This document shows positions 10,044 through 12,582 of a stretch of DNA of 12,582 nt, piece after piece. Within the stretch, counting starts at the first letter, position 1. The number at the start of each line of letters is the position of its first letter. The stretch comes from BRH-c25 sp029553855 (GTDB taxonomy: Bacteria; Bacillota; Clostridia; Lutisporales; Lutisporaceae): NCBI GenBank assembly GCA_035375865.1, contig DAOSQO010000070.1, positions 1 through 12,582 of the forward strand, in the 5' to 3' direction. Both the position numbers and the translations under genes were made by a program. The notes below the pieces were generated by a model. The model was not told where the DNA came from. It was given only the letters and a program-made list of their open reading frames with translations, and did not search any database.

Positions 10044-10074
10044 ATCCTTTGCCTCACTTTTATCGATCCGGATC
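10030..10074 (-). promoter_or_regulatory. Leader of the LuxR gene: start-deciding RBS and GATCCGGATC palindrome
   Basis: Reading the minus strand, GTGAGGCAAAGGAT immediately precedes the ATG at 10043, giving a GAGG Shine-Dalgarno at good spacing. Just upstream, 10065-10074 is a perfect 10-bp palindrome, GATCCGGATC. It would be coding sequence if the upstream ATG at 10112 were used, but untranslated leader if 10043 is the start. A regulatory role is only a guess. Confidence 0.45.
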
Positions 10075-10122
10075 TTTGTACAACAAATAAACCATAAAAT
10101 ACTTCCAAGCATATTTTTCGAC

Positions 10123-10146
10123 TAAATCACCCATATGGGTGATTTA
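10123..10146. promoter_or_regulatory. Perfect 24-bp palindrome, candidate LuxR operator
   Basis: TAAATCACCCAT followed by ATGGGTGATTTA is its own reverse complement over all 24 bases. It sits in the divergent region between the LuxR-type regulator and the secreted coiled-coil gene. GerE-type dimers typically bind imperfect palindromes of about 20 bp, so this is the natural candidate site. No T-run follows on either strand, which argues against a terminator. Its centre (10134/10135) is about 67 bases upstream of the start site predicted from the TATAAT at 10190, a suitable place for an activator. Confidence 0.7.
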
Positions 10147-10189
10147 ACATTTTATATAAAAATAATATCATAAAATTAATACTTCTGCT

Positions 10190-10195
10190 TATAAT
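10190..10195 (+). promoter_or_regulatory. Candidate -10 box (TATAAT) for the secreted coiled-coil gene
   Basis: A consensus TATAAT lies in a very A/T-rich stretch 88 bases before the ATG at 10283. TG occurs at 10186-10187, one base off the extended -10 position. No TTGACA-like -35 is present 16-18 bases upstream (ATCATA at 17), as expected of a promoter that needs an activator. The surrounding A/T richness makes chance matches likely. Confidence 0.45.
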
Positions 10196-10227
10196 TTTAT
10201 ATTATCTTCTGGAGTATTGTTGCTTGC

Positions 10228-10253
10228 CTTACCGGCGATAAGCCTTCGGTGAG
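10228..10253 (+). promoter_or_regulatory. Leader hairpin in the 5' UTR of the secreted coiled-coil gene
   Basis: CTTACCG (10228-10234) pairs with CGGTGAG (10247-10253), seven pairs including one G-U, around a 12-base loop in which GGC and GCC offer an alternative or extended pairing. An 8-bp palindrome GAGCGCTC (10251-10258) overlaps the 3' arm. The leader ends 24 bases before the RBS region. It matches no riboswitch class I can recognise and has no T-tract; it could be a stability or translation-control element. Confidence 0.4.
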
Positions 10254-10270
10254 CGCTCATTTAATATGTA

Positions 10271-10278
10271 AGGGGGAG
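10271..10278 (+). promoter_or_regulatory. Strong ribosome binding site (AGGGGGAG)
   Basis: AGGGGGAG lies four bases before the ATG at 10283, with the G-run ending six bases away. It fixes the start of the secreted coiled-coil protein and agrees with the signal peptide that follows immediately. Confidence 0.85.
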
Positions 10279-10282
10279 AAAA

Positions 10283-12582
10283 ATGAAAAAAGCACTGATA
10301 TTTCTTGTCTTGTTTACATTTATTCTTAACTCTTTGAATGTGTTTGCCATAACTCCGGATAATCTGCCCCTTGCCGTAAGAATAGAGGCAGAACGCGAAA
10401 ACCTTGATAAGCAGCAGACAGAAAGACTTAAATTAATTGATGAGGTTAGCAGGCTTCAACGTGCCCTGGAAGTCATGAGGAAAACACAATCGGAGTTAAG
10501 GGACGGCACCCTGAGAAGTGTGGCATTTTTCTATATAAAGCTTATGCTGCAAGCGGTCCAGTCCTTAACTCTGGATATCCGTGAAGTTGCACTTAATATC
10601 GGACAGGAGCTTCTGAATTTCGACGACCTCTTCCAGACAACTTCAAATGATGACCATGCAAAAGCATTCGTCAAGCTGCAGCAGGCGAGGGACAGGCTGG
10701 CCAAGGGCGTGTCGGCTATTGAACAAATAAAAAGCCAAAGAGCACAGGAGGTAAACCGTAAAGAAGACGAGATTGGCATTACAAAAGCCGAGATAGCAAG
10801 ACTAAAAGAGCTTTATAAAAAAGCCATGGGGGCTGACTATATAGAGAAAGCCCGTGCTGAGAGCATTGCGCTTACTATGGAAAATGCCGATGCCGCAGGA
10901 GTTCGGCCTGTTGAGAATGGGACCCACGGAACTGCTTACGGAGCTGCATTCGAGCAATATCAGAACCGTGTGCAGCTATCCCCGGGAGTGGAGATAACTG
11001 AGCCTGTTATGATAAATCAGGACAATACGGGAACCATCAGTATTTTCAGAATGTATTACATATTTCCCGAGCGTTGGGATGGAAGCCTGAATGTGCCTGT
11101 AAACAGCCCTTCCCGTGAATACTGGCTGCTTATAAAAAGAACCGAAGACGGCATGTATAAATATATTGACAGTCAAAATCCGCAGCTTGCTCCCCCGGTT
11201 ATCAAAGCTCAGGCAGGAGATATAGAGGAAGGTAAAGAGGTCGCTTTGAAGGCGGAAGTTGAGACGGTCACAGGGGAGCCTCCAAGAAGGATTTATTGGT
11301 TTACCGAATACAGGGAAGCAAATAATTTTGATAATAAAAAGGTCGAAAAGATAGGAGAGGGCCCGGAGATTTCATACAGAATTCCCGATGATTGGCCTTG
11401 GGGAGGAATCTTCGTCATAGCTGAAGATAACCTGTATCAGACAACAAAGATGATAGTTGCAGGATATTTCGATCGTGGTTATTATTACCCACGCCGTGAC
11501 GATGAAGAATTGCGGATTGAACCTTTGCTGCCGGAGCATGGAGACTTGGTATCAATTACACTGTCACTGGAATTTGATAAACTATGTGAGGTAGAAGTTG
11601 ACTGGTACGAAGGTTTGAATGCTTCAAGCGCAACAACTGTAGGAACCTGGAGCAGGACTGAAGGCGGAAAATACATATGCAGTACGGCTTTTACCTTCAC
11701 GGCAAACGGGTTTTCAATGATAACCGATGAAGGTGCAGGAATCAAGGAAGGAGATCCGGTTTCAAGTCAAAATATCCGTTGTACTATACGTGCAAAAACA
11801 GGTTCGGCAGAGCGAATGAATGCGAGCAAATTTATTAGCGTGAATCTTGGAACAAAGCACCTGGAAGAAAGCAACAAGCAGAAACAGGATGAGGCTATTG
11901 CCTCAGTCAATGCAAAGAAGCTGGAATATGATATATCATACAAGAATTATCAGGAACAGCTGGCGAGCCTCGGTAATTACGCCTTTGGAGACGGTATAGA
12001 CTTGCATTCACTTACCGTCAGGTCAAAGCAGTATGCGGATTGGCGCCTGGGGCTGGCGCAGGCGGACATGGCATGGGGAGAGAATTATACTTTCTCACTT
12101 TTCCGCAGCGAATCCGAAAATAGCCTTGCTGCATTGAAGCAAATGTGCCAAAAACTTGGGTTGAACCACGGAATAGATTTGGACGAGGCTATGAAAGAGC
12201 CCTCATCGGAATATAACTGGGATGATGTGTTCAAATACAGATTGAAGGTCATAGCCTCATATTTTCCGCAGCTTAAGACGCTGTTTGACCGCAGGAATGC
12301 ATTGGCGGAAGAATATAAAAAAGCCACAAATGCCAGGGATGCTCTGAGCAGTATGACAAAAGATTTGGACAAGAGCAAACTTGCATTTGATCCGGACACT
12401 CTTCCGTTACCGTCAGAAACTATATATGAAATAGGCAGCGAAGCTTATACCCAGCTGGATAATTATCTGGCAATGCTGAATAACGATATTTCGAGAATAC
12501 CCTCCCAGAGAGATTTACAGCCTGCTGTCCAGTCCGACCACGATGAAATAAAGGTTGAGGTTAACAGCTCTTTGGTCAGGGG
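10283..12582 (+). CDS. Secreted coiled-coil protein with probable Ig-like domains, unknown family (3' end outside the window)
   Basis: The frame from ATG 10283 stays open to the window end: 766 complete codons with no stop. A Sec signal peptide (MKKALIFLVLFTFILNSLNVFA, cleavage likely after residue 22) shows export. Residues 33-75 and 126-183 are charged heptad-like helices (REIEK-rich, for example KEDEIGITKAEIARLKELYKK), likely coiled coils. Residues about 205-295 look beta-rich. Residues about 301-393 (IYWFTEY...IFVIAEDN) and 405-530 (VDWYEG...YICSTAF...IRCTIRA) resemble Ig-like domains, the latter with cysteines on opposing strands. Residues 531-766 are again mostly helical, with another coiled-coil stretch near 690-715. 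No catalytic motif or wall anchor is visible, though an anchor could lie beyond the window. It is divergent from the LuxR-type regulator, with a strong RBS and its own leader. I do not recognise a family; a structural or adhesive envelope protein is the most I would infer. Confidence 0.88.
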   Translation, partial: MKKALIFLVLFTFILNSLNVFAITPDNLPLAVRIEAERENLDKQQTERLKLIDEVSRLQRALEVMRKTQSELRDGTLRSVAFFYIKLMLQAVQSLTLDIREVALNIGQELLNFDDLFQTTSNDDHAKAFVKLQQARDRLAKGVSAIEQIKSQRAQEVNRKEDEIGITKAEIARLKELYKKAMGADYIEKARAESIALTMENADAAGVRPVENGTHGTAYGAAFEQYQNRVQLSPGVEITEPVMINQDNTGTISIFRMYYIFPERWDGSLNVPVNSPSREYWLLIKRTEDGMYKYIDSQNPQLAPPVIKAQAGDIEEGKEVALKAEVETVTGEPPRRIYWFTEYREANNFDNKKVEKIGEGPEISYRIPDDWPWGGIFVIAEDNLYQTTKMIVAGYFDRGYYYPRRDDEELRIEPLLPEHGDLVSITLSLEFDKLCEVEVDWYEGLNASSATTVGTWSRTEGGKYICSTAFTFTANGFSMITDEGAGIKEGDPVSSQNIRCTIRAKTGSAERMNASKFISVNLGTKHLEESNKQKQDEAIASVNAKKLEYDISYKNYQEQLASLGNYAFGDGIDLHSLTVRSKQYADWRLGLAQADMAWGENYTFSLFRSESENSLAALKQMCQKLGLNHGIDLDEAMKEPSSEYNWDDVFKYRLKVIASYFPQLKTLFDRRNALAEEYKKATNARDALSSMTKDLDKSKLAFDPDTLPLPSETIYEIGSEAYTQLDNYLAMLNNDISRIPSQRDLQPAVQSDHDEIKVEVNSSLVR

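Larger units (their letters stand above)
10147..10282. other. A/T-rich divergent intergenic region
   Basis: Between the palindrome and the secreted-protein ATG the first 65 bases are almost pure A/T, including the palindrome TTTATATAAA (10151-10160), which could supply -10-like hexamers on both strands. The following 70 bases are of normal composition and hold the leader hairpin and RBS. No small ORF with an RBS was seen here. Confidence 0.6.

Noticed and set aside
10123..10146. 24-bp palindrome considered as an intrinsic terminator
   Set aside because: No T-tract follows on either strand, and it lies between divergent promoters, where no terminator is needed.
10205..10282. Leader considered as a c-di-GMP or other known riboswitch
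   Set aside because: The conserved core motifs of the classes I can recall are absent; only a generic hairpin is visible.
10531..10779. Minus-strand ORFs at 10531-10779, 10976-11176, 11485-11745 and 12085-12399
   Set aside because: All are antisense shadows of the continuous plus-strand reading frame that begins with a signal peptide at 10283.

Overview
The window looks like a piece of a Gram-positive, anaerobic clostridial (Bacillota) genome from a draft assembly. The evidence is a very large exported surface protein ending in three S-layer homology (SLH) domains, an X2-type Ig-like module of the kind known from clostridial cellulosome scaffoldins, strong purine-rich ribosome binding sites, and an apparently mid-40s percent G+C (judged by eye). 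A run of exactly 100 Ns (5625-5724) is a scaffold gap. The species cannot be named from the sequence.

Layout. (1) Positions 1-8560, plus strand: one giant mosaic surface protein, truncated at its N-terminus by the window edge and interrupted by the gap. Read-through gives more than 2,800 residues: FG-GAP/VCBS-like beta-propeller blades, a Ser/Thr/Gly-rich amphipathic beta region that resembles aerolysin-type pore formers, a fibronectin type III domain, an Ig domain, several bacterial beta repeats, cadherin-like domains, an X2 module, at least four tandem 'YQWY' Ig-like repeats, a Big_4-like domain, a poly-Gly/Ser linker, a pre-SLH domain and three SLH domains. (2) Positions 8561-8621: a short convergent intergenic region with a possible terminator and a sequence resembling dispersed repeats. 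(3) Positions 8622-10043 (or 10112), minus strand: a 12-transmembrane, MFS-like membrane protein fused to a C-terminal LuxR/GerE DNA-binding domain, which is a membrane-embedded one-component regulator. (4) Positions 10044/10113-10282: a divergent regulatory region with a perfect 24-bp palindrome, a TATAAT box and a leader hairpin. (5) Positions 10283 to the window end, plus strand: a secreted protein of at least 766 residues with a Sec signal peptide, coiled coils and probable Ig-like beta domains. It belongs to no family I recognise and runs off the right edge.

How the parts may work together (inference): the membrane LuxR protein probably senses a small molecule through its transporter-like core. 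It could act at the 24-bp palindrome to control its own gene and the divergent secreted coiled-coil gene. The SLH protein is transcribed convergently and need not share this control, but both plus-strand products belong to the cell surface. No RNA genes, CRISPR arrays, transposase genes or phage genes were seen.
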